Below, piece by piece: positions 1 to 7,859 of a DNA stretch of 12,605 bases. The stretch is from an uncultured Bacilli bacterium (GTDB lineage Bacteria; Bacillota_I; Bacilli_A; RF39; UBA660): NCBI GenBank assembly GCA_934086255.1, contig CAKOIB010000034.1, positions 1 through 12,605 of the forward strand. The letters run 5' to 3'. Under the pieces are notes generated by a model that had not been told where the DNA came from, did not search any database, and worked only from the letters and a program-made list of their open reading frames with translations. The translations under genes and the position numbers were made by a program. Numbering within the stretch: position 1 is the first letter of the stretch; the number at the start of each line of letters is the position of its first letter.

Positions 1-1444
1 CACTTTGTGGTCCACATCCTGTTGTATATGTACTTGCACTATTTATTGCTACTTCTTTATTTATTCCATATTTACTATGTGATAGATATGTTACTGCTCC
101 CCATTCCATGTTCTTCATCATATGGGTTTCATCTGAAGTTTTAAATCCATATTGATTTCCAGATTCTCTCATCTTTTGGATTCCATTAAAGAATGTCCCT
201 ACTTGTGCTCCCCTCCATGATGTTACATTTGGTTTTATTTGAGGTCTTATTGTTTGTAAATTACATCCTGAGCCTACTGCTACATTATCTGAAGGTGTAC
301 ATGTAGCATCACTAGATACTTCAAACTTACCTACCCATATTCCTGTTAGTTCTTCTCCTTCTTCTCTTACATTGTTATCATTCTTATCCCACCAGAATGC
401 TGGATGAGTATATGTACTTGTTCCTGCTTTTAATCCATTATTTGTTGTATCAGTACATGTTTCACTTGTGCTACTAGTACCTGTTACCGCATCAGTACAT
501 TTTATTGTACCAGTACTTGCTGTACCCTTTTCAAACTTAACATTCATTTCTTGTGGTGTATTTGTATTTAAATATGTATAAGTATATCTTGGTACCCATA
601 CCCACATTGTATTTATATCACTCATTGGTATTGTTGTTCCTGCATCTGCTTTTAAATAAGTTTCTCTATTTGTATTTGTAACAGTTACTGCATTTGCCCA
701 CATCTTATTATTATAATCATACCATTTATATTTTTTATTTCTATTATCACTATCAGCTTTCTTCCATTCATTTGATTCCTCATCATAATATACAGGTATC
801 ATATTTGATGTAAGTTCTGGTGCATTTGCTCCACTTGTATCCAGTGCTGCTTCACTAGTAATATTACCACTATTTACATTTACTCTAAACTTATAACTAT
901 ACTTCTTTGCACTAAGCTTATTAGTATTAACCTTAGAATCAATCCATGCTCTAAGTCTATAACTAGTTATTACTTCAGCCTTATTATTTGAAAAAACCTC
1001 ATCTTGTGAACTAAGTATATAGTTACTTATTTGATCAATTGTTGTTGGTTCTACCACAACAGTTTCTACTCCATTTTCTACTTTAGTAAGATATACTTTA
1101 ATCTCACTATCACTTAAAGCATTTTCAACTGTTATTGGTTCTAGTACTACTTTATAATTAATCTTTCTTTGTGTATTATCATTTACTCTAGTCTTAATAT
1201 AAGACAACACTTGAAAATCAAAATAATTAGTAAGTACCTTACCTTCTTCATCTTTAATAGGTAATGCATTATCCATTCCTATTTCATTAGATTCAGTATA
1301 ACTCATCTTAACCTGTCCAGATGATATACTATTATTACCTGTTAATAACTCACTATTCCATAATGCATAAGTCCCAAAAGACACTATTGCAATAGCAAAT
1401 AAAGATAACGATATCATCATTAACTTTTTCTTTTTGTTATCCAT
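1..1444 (-). CDS. Large exported surface protein, N-terminal 481 residues (runs off left edge)
   Basis: The frame is open from an ATG at 1444 to the window edge, so the C-terminus is missing. AAGGAG lies 7 nt before the ATG. Residues 4-7 are lysines, followed by a hydrophobic segment (about 8-24) and the sequence GTYALWNSELLTGN. That resembles the signal region of SipW-processed TasA/camelysin-type proteins, in which a W/F-S/N-x-E stretch and an N-x-x-x-x-G segment follow the cleavage site. Residues about 35-200 look like a beta-rich extracellular domain. Residues about 280-470 hold an aromatic-rich module: MWVWVPRY near 280, FWWDKND, WVGKFE near 370, SWRGAQ, then NQYGFK, THMMKNMEWG and YLSHSKYG. 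I recognise this module only as one recurrent in exported proteins of uncultured gut Bacillota, with no proven function. It contains no enzyme motif I can name. A role at the cell surface is inferred. Codon choice changes inside the gene: the distal part favours A-ending codons (ACA, CCA, GGA, GTA) and the proximal part is mixed. Confidence 0.85.
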   Translation of the reverse strand, partial: MDNKKKKLMMISLSLFAIAIVSFGTYALWNSELLTGNNSISSGQVKMSYTESNEIGMDNALPIKDEEGKVLTNYFDFQVLSYIKTRVNDNTQRKINYKVVLEPITVENALSDSEIKVYLTKVENGVETVVVEPTTIDQISNYILSSQDEVFSNNKAEVITSYRLRAWIDSKVNTNKLSAKKYSYKFRVNVNSGNITSEAALDTSGANAPELTSNMIPVYYDEESNEWKKADSDNRNKKYKWYDYNNKMWANAVTVTNTNRETYLKADAGTTIPMSDINTMWVWVPRYTYTYLNTNTPQEMNVKFEKGTASTGTIKCTDAVTGTSSTSETCTDTTNNGLKAGTSTYTHPAFWWDKNDNNVREEGEELTGIWVGKFEVSSDATCTPSDNVAVGSGCNLQTIRPQIKPNVTSWRGAQVGTFFNGIQKMRESGNQYGFKTSDETHMMKNMEWGAVTYLSHSKYGINKEVAINSASTYTTGCGPQS

Positions 1445-1467
1445 TATAACACTCCTTTACTATAACA

Positions 1468-1496
1468 ATAATACAATATTTTAACATAATTTACAA
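1468..1496 (-). promoter_or_regulatory. Promoter of the surface-protein gene
   Basis: Reading the minus strand, TTGTAA (1496-1491) and TATTAT (1473-1468) are separated by exactly 17 nt, just downstream of the terminator that isolates this gene from its neighbour. The start point would be near 1461, giving a leader of about 17 nt that contains the AAGGAG site. Seen directly: the two hexamers and their spacing. Promoter activity is inferred. Confidence 0.5.
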
Positions 1497-1508
1497 TATA
1501 GTTTTTTA

Positions 1509-1539
1509 ATAAAAAAAATAGATCATAAAAGATCTATTT
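1509..1539 (-). terminator. Intrinsic terminator of the MMPL-LxxG gene
   Basis: Minus strand: a perfect 9-bp stem, AAATAGATC with GATCTATTT, around a 6-nt loop, followed directly by a run of T. The stem overlaps the TAG stop codon (1534-1536) of the upstream gene. It separates that gene from the surface-protein gene. Confidence 0.85.
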
Positions 1540-4500
1540 AAACAAGTTCTTAACCCTATCCATAAAAGTAGTATCATTTACACTCTTAGCATCACTCTTC
1601 TTATCATTTTTCTTCTCTTGTTTTTCAACAACCATTATAAACTTAGTATTAGTATTAACACTACTATCCTTAACAGAAATAGTCTGATAATCCTCACCTA
1701 ACTTAACTAATTGTTTTATATTATTTTTATAATACATAATATTATCAGTAGCACTACTAAGTTTATTAATACCTTGTTTATTAAAAGTACTAATACCAGA
1801 ATTAAGTTCCTTAAGTCCATTATTCAAATCATTTGTACCCTTATTAAACTCATTCATTTTACTATCAAGCAAACTTACTCCTTCTTTTAACAATGTAGTA
1901 CCACCATTAATCTTTTTAGAACCATCTTCCAATTTAGTAAGATAAACTTCCAAAGAATTAACAAGTTCATTAACACTAGAACTAGAAGAAGTAATAATCA
2001 CTTTAGCAGTCGTCAAATTAACAACATCATTAGTTAAAACACTAATAGCCTCAGTATAAACTTCATAATTATTCTCATAATCATACTTAATTTGATACTT
2101 AGTCATTCTATCATCATCACTTGATCCTAAAATATCATCATAACTAACAGAACTAAGTCCCATACTATCATACTTAGTTTTTAAAGTTTGAGCCTTAATA
2201 CTAAGACTTTCTATCTCACCCTTTGAAGCATTAATTTGACTATCAATAGCACTAACTTTACTCAAAACTTCTGGATCATTTAATTCACCCTTCTTAGAAT
2301 TAATTGTACTAATTATTTGATTAATACCAGAATGTAATTCACTAGTTGATCCTTCGAGTAATTCTAATTTATCCAAAATAGTACCAATCTTTTCCTTAAT
2401 AACCGAAGCACTATCATCAATCTTCCTTGAACCATTCACTAACTTACTTGATCCCTTCTCAATAGTATCAATAGAACTTTGTAACTTACTAACACTACTA
2501 CTTAAACTATCCATCTTAGAAAAAATACCTAAATCATCACTACTAATAATCTTCGGAGTCATAAGAGAATAAATACTATTAAGAACAAAATTATTAGTAT
2601 CATAACTTATAACAACCCTATCAAGATCCTTTAACTCATCAATACCTAAACTCTCATACATTCCAGGAGTCGTAATCCCTACAATAAAATACTCATTCCC
2701 TTTATCAATAACTTTACCATTCAAAACACTAATATTACTATTATCTTTATTAGAAACACTAGTAACAGTACTAACTACAAACGGTGTATATAAACTATTA
2801 CCAGAAACAACATGCTTATCTTTATTAACATACTTAATACTAATTTCAACTCTACCCTTCTTACCAAGTAAATCCTCTAAAGAAATACTCTTTCCATCAA
2901 GCTTATAAGTAATAACCTCACTAACAGGCAAATCCTTCTTTGATGTACCTTGATAAAAAACATCACTATCCAAATTCTTAAAAGTAACTTTATTCTTACT
3001 CTTAGTAAAAGGATCATCATTATTTAAATTAACTATATCCTCTAAATCAGTATAATCATCAAGAACCTTTTTATTATCACTATTAATCAAATGCTCATTA
3101 ACTAATATCTTATTAACACTTCCATCTCCAAAAAGCTTAGCATAAACAGTCTCTTCCCTATCAAGAGCCATAACACTACTAGGAACAAACATAGCTAGTA
3201 AAAGTGCACAAATCATTATTTTATTTCCTTTATTTTTCATAATCTTCCTCCTTATAATCAATCTATCAAAAATAAGCAATATAGATGGTAAAACACTAAG
3301 TACCACCACCATACTTATAATAGCACCCCTAGAAATAAGAGTACATAAAGAACCAACCATCTCTAACTTAGAATAAAGACCAACTCCAAAAGTCGCTGCA
3401 AAAAAACACAAACCACTAGAAAGTATTGAATTACTACAATAATTAAGAGCCATTCTCATAGCCTCAAACTTATCACTACATTCCATTCTATACTTCTTAT
3501 AATTAGTAGTAAGTAAAATTGCATAATCTATTGTCGCACCAAGTTGAATAGTACCAAGTACAATCGGACCAACAAAAGGCAATACATCTCCACTAAAATA
3601 AGAAATACCCATATTAACAAATATTGCAAACTCTATTGATGCAATAAGAGGAATAGGAAGAACAATAGACTTAAGGACAAATATCATAATTATAAAAATA
3701 CAAACTATCGAAGAATAATTAACATTATTAAAATCTTTATCACTAATATCCACCAAATCCTTAGTAAGAGGCCCTTCACCAGCAAATATTGCATTAGAAT
3801 CATAACTCTTAATTATCTTATTAACCTCATCAATTTGATTATTAAGTTCATCAGTTGCAACATCATAATTAGAATTAAGAAGTATTAACCTATACTTATC
3901 ACTAACAAAAACTGAAGATAAATCACTAGGCAACATATCAATAGATAACCCACTATCCTTTAACTTAGAATAAGATAAAACCATATCTATTCCATCAAGA
4001 CTCTCTAACTCATCTACCATCTTAAGTTCAGTATCAAGCTTCATATCCTTATCCACTAAAACAATCTCAGTAGAAACAAGACCAAACTTACTCTTTAACT
4101 CGGAATTAGCACTAATACTCTCTAAAGTCTTAGGCAAACTCTCATCTATCTTATAATAAACATCTACTTTAGAATTAGCCATATAAAAAGGAATCAAAAG
4201 AAGTAAAAAAACCACAAACACTTTCTTATAATTCTTAATTATAAAATCATTAAACTTATTAAACTTAATACTTATAACCTTATGCCTTGTCTTTTCTATA
4301 TACTTATCAAAACAAAGTAACAAACTAGAAAACACAAAAATAACACAAATAACTCCAAGTAATACTCCCTTAGCCATTACTATACCTAAATCTTTTCCTA
4401 AAGTAAGATTCATAGTACATAAAACCAAGAACCCCGCCATAGTAGTAAGAGCACTACCAATAACAGAAGTAAATGTCTCAACAATAGCATTACTCATTGC

Positions 4501-5283
4501 TTCCTCTTTAGTCTTATACTTCTTAATCTTATCTAAATAAGAATGATACAAAAATATAGAAAAATCAGTAGTAACCCCAAGTTGTAATATTGCAACAAGA
4601 GCCTTAGTAATATAAGAAATCTCTCCAAAAACAATATTAGAACCAAGATTAAATACAATAGCAATTCCTATATTTGCAAGAAGTAAAATTGGTGCTAAAT
4701 AAGAATCTAAAAACAACTCTAAAACAAGCAAACAAAGTAAAACTGCAATTATAACATAAATAGTAATTTCACTATCAGACAAATTCATAGTATCCAAAAC
4801 CATTGAACTCATCCCACTAACTTTAATATCATTAGATAACTCTCTAATCTCACTAATAGCATTAATCGTAGTATCCGAAGAAGTAGAATCATTAAATGTC
4901 ACAAAAAATAACGTAGTATTATCTTTATACATCTTATCAGTAATTTCACTAGGTAACATTTCAATAGGTACATTAGTACCCACTACATCATAAATACTAA
5001 CAACTTTATTAACACCATCAATATCTTTAATCTTATCTTCTAGTTTTAATAAATCCTTACTAGTAACATTATCCGCTATTACAATAGAATAAGCACCCAT
5101 ATTAAAATCATCTTTTAATATATTTTGCCCCTTAACAGTCTCAATATCCTCAGGCAAATAAACAAGTATATCATAATTAATATTAGTAAGCCTCATCCCA
5201 ATAAGAGACAACATAAATAAAACTACTGTAATAATTAATATAATACTCTTATGCTTACATATAAAATCAGCAATCTTTTTCAT
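1534..5283 (-). CDS. MMPL/RND-type membrane transporter fused to a secreted LxxG heptad-repeat (YhgE/Pip-like) protein
   Basis: 1249 residues. The ATG at 5283 follows GGAGG by 7 nt. An ATG 57 nt further upstream has no such site and adds an unlikely leader. Residues 1-681 form a two-fold MMPL/RND unit: helix 1 (about 12-29), a large outer loop, helices about 172-325, then the same plan repeated. Each half has the family's membrane motif: LQLGVTTDFSIFLYH (about 233) and IQLGATIDYAILLTTNY (about 579). Residue 682 begins what looks like a separate secreted protein: basic start, hydrophobic core, SSVMA cleavage-like site, then ETVYAKL and the VFYQGTSKKDLPV region typical of Bacillota LxxG (YhgE/Pip-like) exported proteins. 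It ends with repeats such as NDLNNGLKELNSG and a short basic tail (DRVKNLFK). It is divergent from a tetR gene, suggesting repressor-controlled export of an amphipathic or lipid-like substrate. The substrate cannot be told from sequence. Confidence 0.85.
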   Translation of the reverse strand: MKKIADFICKHKSIILIITVVLFMLSLIGMRLTNINYDILVYLPEDIETVKGQNILKDDFNMGAYSIVIADNVTSKDLLKLEDKIKDIDGVNKVVSIYDVVGTNVPIEMLPSEITDKMYKDNTTLFFVTFNDSTSSDTTINAISEIRELSNDIKVSGMSSMVLDTMNLSDSEITIYVIIAVLLCLLVLELFLDSYLAPILLLANIGIAIVFNLGSNIVFGEISYITKALVAILQLGVTTDFSIFLYHSYLDKIKKYKTKEEAMSNAIVETFTSVIGSALTTMAGFLVLCTMNLTLGKDLGIVMAKGVLLGVICVIFVFSSLLLCFDKYIEKTRHKVISIKFNKFNDFIIKNYKKVFVVFLLLLIPFYMANSKVDVYYKIDESLPKTLESISANSELKSKFGLVSTEIVLVDKDMKLDTELKMVDELESLDGIDMVLSYSKLKDSGLSIDMLPSDLSSVFVSDKYRLILLNSNYDVATDELNNQIDEVNKIIKSYDSNAIFAGEGPLTKDLVDISDKDFNNVNYSSIVCIFIIMIFVLKSIVLPIPLIASIEFAIFVNMGISYFSGDVLPFVGPIVLGTIQLGATIDYAILLTTNYKKYRMECSDKFEAMRMALNYCSNSILSSGLCFFAATFGVGLYSKLEMVGSLCTLISRGAIISMVVVLSVLPSILLIFDRLIIRRKIMKNKGNKIMICALLLAMFVPSSVMALDREETVYAKLFGDGSVNKILVNEHLINSDNKKVLDDYTDLEDIVNLNNDDPFTKSKNKVTFKNLDSDVFYQGTSKKDLPVSEVITYKLDGKSISLEDLLGKKGRVEISIKYVNKDKHVVSGNSLYTPFVVSTVTSVSNKDNSNISVLNGKVIDKGNEYFIVGITTPGMYESLGIDELKDLDRVVISYDTNNFVLNSIYSLMTPKIISSDDLGIFSKMDSLSSSVSKLQSSIDTIEKGSSKLVNGSRKIDDSASVIKEKIGTILDKLELLEGSTSELHSGINQIISTINSKKGELNDPEVLSKVSAIDSQINASKGEIESLSIKAQTLKTKYDSMGLSSVSYDDILGSSDDDRMTKYQIKYDYENNYEVYTEAISVLTNDVVNLTTAKVIITSSSSSVNELVNSLEVYLTKLEDGSKKINGGTTLLKEGVSLLDSKMNEFNKGTNDLNNGLKELNSGISTFNKQGINKLSSATDNIMYYKNNIKQLVKLGEDYQTISVKDSSVNTNTKFIMVVEKQEKKNDKKSDAKSVNDTTFMDRVKNLFK
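3238..3253 (-). promoter_or_regulatory. Internal ribosome-binding site and start codon at the fusion junction
   Basis: Minus strand: AAGGAGG (3253-3247), a 6-nt spacer, then ATG (3240-3238), in frame inside the long gene and exactly where a signal-peptide-like sequence starts. No stop codon separates the two parts. Starting here would give a 568-residue secreted LxxG protein alone. The site is as good as any true start in the window, so internal initiation is plausible. Whether both products are made is inference. Confidence 0.6.
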
Positions 5284-5305
5284 AATATAACCTCCACGCT
5301 TTATA

Positions 5306-5334
5306 ATTCTATTCCAAAAATATAAAATATTCAA
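5306..5334 (-). promoter_or_regulatory. Candidate promoter of the MMPL-LxxG gene
   Basis: Minus strand: TTGAAT (5334-5329), 17 nt, TAGAAT (5311-5306). The start would be near 5299, giving a leader of about 16 nt carrying the GGAGG site, similar to other leaders here. A second candidate further upstream (TTGCTT at 5399-5394, 18 nt, then TATATT) would lie beside the palindrome at 5405-5429. I cannot choose firmly between them. Confidence 0.35.
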
Positions 5335-5344
5335 AAACATAAAC

Positions 5345-5355
5345 TACATTATGTA
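5345..5355. promoter_or_regulatory. Small dyad sharing a half-site with the main palindrome
   Basis: TACAT-T-ATGTA is an 11-nt dyad. Its left eight bases, TACATTAT, recur at 5407-5414 inside the larger palindrome, 62 nt away. It may be a second repressor contact between the divergent genes, but a short AT-rich dyad can also arise by chance. Confidence 0.25.
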
Positions 5356-5404
5356 AACATAACCAACAAAATATAAAAACTGTATGTATAAATAAGCAAC
5401 AAAA

Positions 5405-5429
5405 AGTACATTATCTTTACAAATGTACT
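5405..5429. promoter_or_regulatory. Probable TetR operator
   Basis: Perfect inverted repeat: AGTACATT (5405-5412), 9-nt centre, AATGTACT (5422-5429). It lies in the intergenic region between the divergent repressor and MMPL genes and covers the -35 box of the repressor promoter. TetR-family dimers bind palindromes of about this length, usually beside their own gene, so autorepression is the natural reading. Binding itself is inferred. Confidence 0.55.
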
Positions 5430-5443
5430 AAAAGTAGTATAAT
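5416..5443 (+). promoter_or_regulatory. Promoter of the tetR-family gene
   Basis: TTTACA (5416-5421), 16 nt, perfect TATAAT (5438-5443). The -35 box lies inside the palindrome at 5405-5429. The start would be near 5450, leaving only about 10 nt before the ATG at 5460, so the mRNA would begin at or within its ribosome-binding site (GGTGAT, 5450-5455). Confidence 0.65.
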
Positions 5444-5459
5444 TAAGTTGGTGATATTA

Positions 5460-6020
5460 ATGAATAAAAAAGATTTAAGAGTAATAAAAACAAAAAACAA
5501 TTTATATAACACACTAGTAGAACTAATGAAAGAAAAACAATTCGAAGAAATAAAAGTATCAGACATATGCAACCATGCCTTAGTGAATAGATCAACCTTC
5601 TATGCCCACTATAATGATAAATATGAACTACTCGAAGAATACATAAAAGTATTAAAAGAATCATTTACTAAAGAACTAGAAAAAAATAAAAACATCTCTA
5701 ATACTAAAGAATACTATATGGAAATGATAAAAATATTTCTAAACCACGTTGAAGATAAAAAACAAATATACTCAAGTATTATGATAAACAACAGAAACAG
5801 CATGACAATGGACATTATATATGATGTATTAAACCAAGACATAACAAATAGATTAAAAAACGAAGAAGTAAAAGAAATACCAAGTGACATCGTAGCAAAG
5901 TTCTACCTTGGTGCAATATTTAATGTAGGAATACAGTGGTTAAATAATAGCAATAAATACACAAAAGAAGAACTATTAAAATACTTAAATCTATTATTAC
6001 CTGAAGAAATAAGTAAATAA
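5460..6020 (+). CDS. TetR-family transcriptional repressor
   Basis: 186 residues, the usual size for the family. The ATG at 5460 is preceded by GGTGAT. A TTG four codons upstream would add only a short extension and lies at the ribosome-binding site, so it is rejected. The N-terminal DNA-binding domain is clear: FEEIKVSDICNHALVNRSTF followed by YAHYNDKYELLEEYI (about residues 28-62), matching the TetR helix-turn-helix with its conserved F/Y-Y-x-H-Y-x-D/N-K. The remaining helical part is the ligand and dimer domain, resembling the Bacillota subgroup that controls MMPL-type or other envelope genes. It is divergent from the MMPL-LxxG gene with a palindrome between them, so it most likely represses that gene and itself. 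The inducer is unknown. A strong terminator follows at once, so it is monocistronic. Confidence 0.9.
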   Translation: MNKKDLRVIKTKNNLYNTLVELMKEKQFEEIKVSDICNHALVNRSTFYAHYNDKYELLEEYIKVLKESFTKELEKNKNISNTKEYYMEMIKIFLNHVEDKKQIYSSIMINNRNSMTMDIIYDVLNQDITNRLKNEEVKEIPSDIVAKFYLGAIFNVGIQWLNNSNKYTKEELLKYLNLLLPEEISK

Positions 6021-6039
6021 CACTTATTTCTATTTTTTT
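6006..6039 (+). terminator. Intrinsic terminator of the tetR-family gene
   Basis: Plus strand: GAAATAAGT (6006-6014), 7-nt loop, ACTTATTTC (6022-6030), then TATTTTTTT. The 9-bp stem is perfect and begins inside the last codons of the gene, overlapping its TAA stop. Confidence 0.85.
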
Positions 6040-6040
6040 A

Positions 6041-6070
6041 TAAAAGAAAAAAGATACTAAAAAGTATCCT
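6041..6070 (-). terminator. Intrinsic terminator of the T4SS-like operon
   Basis: Minus strand: AGGATAC, loop TTTTTA, GTATCTT (7 bp including one G-U pair), then TTTTCTTTTA. It overlaps the TAG stop of the VirB4-type ATPase gene. It stands tail to tail with the tetR terminator and ends the leftward operon. Confidence 0.75.
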
Positions 6071-7859
6071 ATAAACCTCCTCCACTACCAAAGGAATCTA
6101 ACTCTTCTTGAGTAAGTATAACAGTAATTCTCATTCTTCTAGAACCACATACAAAAAGCGCTTCACCTTGAGAATAACCCTTTATACTCTCTTTTTCATT
6201 ATCATTAAGATCAATAAGCAAAGACAAATCCTCAACAGCCTGTTTCTTAAGACCCATAACCATATAATAAGACGCATTATCAAATATAGCCTTACCTTGA
6301 GTAATAACAGATTGAGGAGTAAAATCACTAGGTTGTTGAGTAATAATTATATTACCAGTATTATACTTACGAGACCTTCTTTGAATTTGTGCCAAGAAAT
6401 CAGCTCCTAAAACATTACCACCAGAAAGAAGTACATGCGCTTCATCAACCATCATTACTGTATTAATAGAAGAATCCAAACATAAACTCCATGCATACTT
6501 AAGAACATTAAAGAACAATGCATTTCTTATGTTAACATCAGCATTCATAAGTTCTCTTATATTAAACACTATAAAATTACTTCTTGGTGTAATAGTAGTC
6601 TTACCATTAAAATAAAATCTAAGTTCATTAGTAAGAGGCCTAATCTTAAGCTCAAGCCTTTCCAATATATCCCTTTCATGAGTTAAATCAGTAATAGATC
6701 TAAGCTTACCTTGTATAGTAACATAAACATCATCAAAAGTAGGATATTGTTCATGACTATACTTAGAAAAATCAGTATTAAAATCAATACCAAACCTACG
6801 ATAAGTTTCTTGCACTAACTCAATAAATACATTAAGAACATCCTCTTCAATAGATGGATCATAATATTTCATAAAAGCCTTTAAAAATTGTAAAGTCTTA
6901 GTAAGAACAGTATAACCAAGTCCTTGCTTAACCTCTTCATCATCAGCATCAATAATAACCTCAAGTGGATTTATAAGTCCATACTCACCACCCTTACCAA
7001 GATCAATACTATCTCCTCCAAGAGCAGTAACCATATCATAAAGTTCATTTTCAGGATCAATTGCAACAATCTTGCAACCATTTCTAATAGCACCACGTAA
7101 TAATAACTTAGCAGCAGTACTCTTACCAGAACCAGAAGTACCAAGTATTATCATATTAGCATTATTTCTATTATGCTCTTTTCTTATTTGATACAAAAAC
7201 TGATTAAATAATATAACTCCTCCAGAAAAATCAGTACCAAGTAATATAGACTTTCCTGGATCCTTTATACTATCAAATATAAAAGGATACATCCCCGCCA
7301 TAGTAGGACTAGGCATAATTGTACCAATTCTCTCCTCAATATCTTGCTTAGGAAAAACAGGTATAATTGACTTTAAAACCTTTTCTTGTTCAAATCTAAG
7401 AGGAACAGCACGAAGCCCCATAGCATCCATATAATTCTTAATTTGCACCTTTCTAAGCTCTAACTCCTCTTTAGTATTCGCAGTAACTACTAAATGCATT
7501 TGAAAATCAAAAGTTCTAGCTTGAGCAGCAGCAAGTTGTTGAATAAACGTTTCAATAGTATCATAATCCTGTCTTATTCTCTCTTGAGAAGTAGCATCCT
7601 TCTCATCCTCATACCTTGTCTTCATCGAAGCAAGTTCCTTATTAAGCATCTTAGTAAGAGTAGAAAAAGGAACAGGTATATGCTTAATAACTATTTTAAC
7701 CCCAGGCATATTAGTAATATTAGATAAAAATCCTACACCAACACTCCTAGGATAAGCAACAACAGTAAGAATAGTCATATACTTATCACTAACAACAATC
7801 ATATCATTAGAACTAAAATCAAGCCCTTTCGGAGCAACTTCACTTTTAAACAAACTCAT
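6069..7859 (-). CDS. VirB4-type secretion ATPase, C-terminal (motor) part of a split protein
   Basis: 596 residues. Residues 1-200 match the middle of VirB4 proteins: VAPKGLDFS, then YMTILTVVAYPRSVGVGFLS, then a helical region. The motor domain follows: Walker A GTSGSGKST (about 240-248), IDPENELYDM (about 267-276), Walker B VMMVDEAH (about 467-474), and the family's QRRSRKYNTGNIIITQQPSD (about 492-511), where the glutamines sit near the active site. VirB4 ATPases power pilus assembly and substrate transfer at the inner face of the membrane. Usual Bacillota VirB4 proteins run about 800 residues and carry an extra N-terminal domain. Here that domain is the preceding gene, which ends in an ATGA overlap with this start, so translation is coupled. 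AGGAGG lies 12 nt upstream, slightly far. It is the last gene of the operon, ended by the terminator at 6041-6070. Confidence 0.92.
   Translation of the reverse strand: MSLFKSEVAPKGLDFSSNDMIVVSDKYMTILTVVAYPRSVGVGFLSNITNMPGVKIVIKHIPVPFSTLTKMLNKELASMKTRYEDEKDATSQERIRQDYDTIETFIQQLAAAQARTFDFQMHLVVTANTKEELELRKVQIKNYMDAMGLRAVPLRFEQEKVLKSIIPVFPKQDIEERIGTIMPSPTMAGMYPFIFDSIKDPGKSILLGTDFSGGVILFNQFLYQIRKEHNRNNANMIILGTSGSGKSTAAKLLLRGAIRNGCKIVAIDPENELYDMVTALGGDSIDLGKGGEYGLINPLEVIIDADDEEVKQGLGYTVLTKTLQFLKAFMKYYDPSIEEDVLNVFIELVQETYRRFGIDFNTDFSKYSHEQYPTFDDVYVTIQGKLRSITDLTHERDILERLELKIRPLTNELRFYFNGKTTITPRSNFIVFNIRELMNADVNIRNALFFNVLKYAWSLCLDSSINTVMMVDEAHVLLSGGNVLGADFLAQIQRRSRKYNTGNIIITQQPSDFTPQSVITQGKAIFDNASYYMVMGLKKQAVEDLSLLIDLNDNEKESIKGYSQGEALFVCGSRRMRITVILTQEELDSFGSGGGL

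Noticed and set aside
5443..5664. Open frame opposite the tetR gene
   Set aside because: It lies opposite a clear TetR coding sequence, has low-complexity Leu/Ile content and no ribosome-binding site.
6108..7727. Plus-strand frames opposite the ATPase gene
   Set aside because: The translations are Ser/Arg/Ile-rich without domains and lie antisense to a gene with intact Walker motifs.
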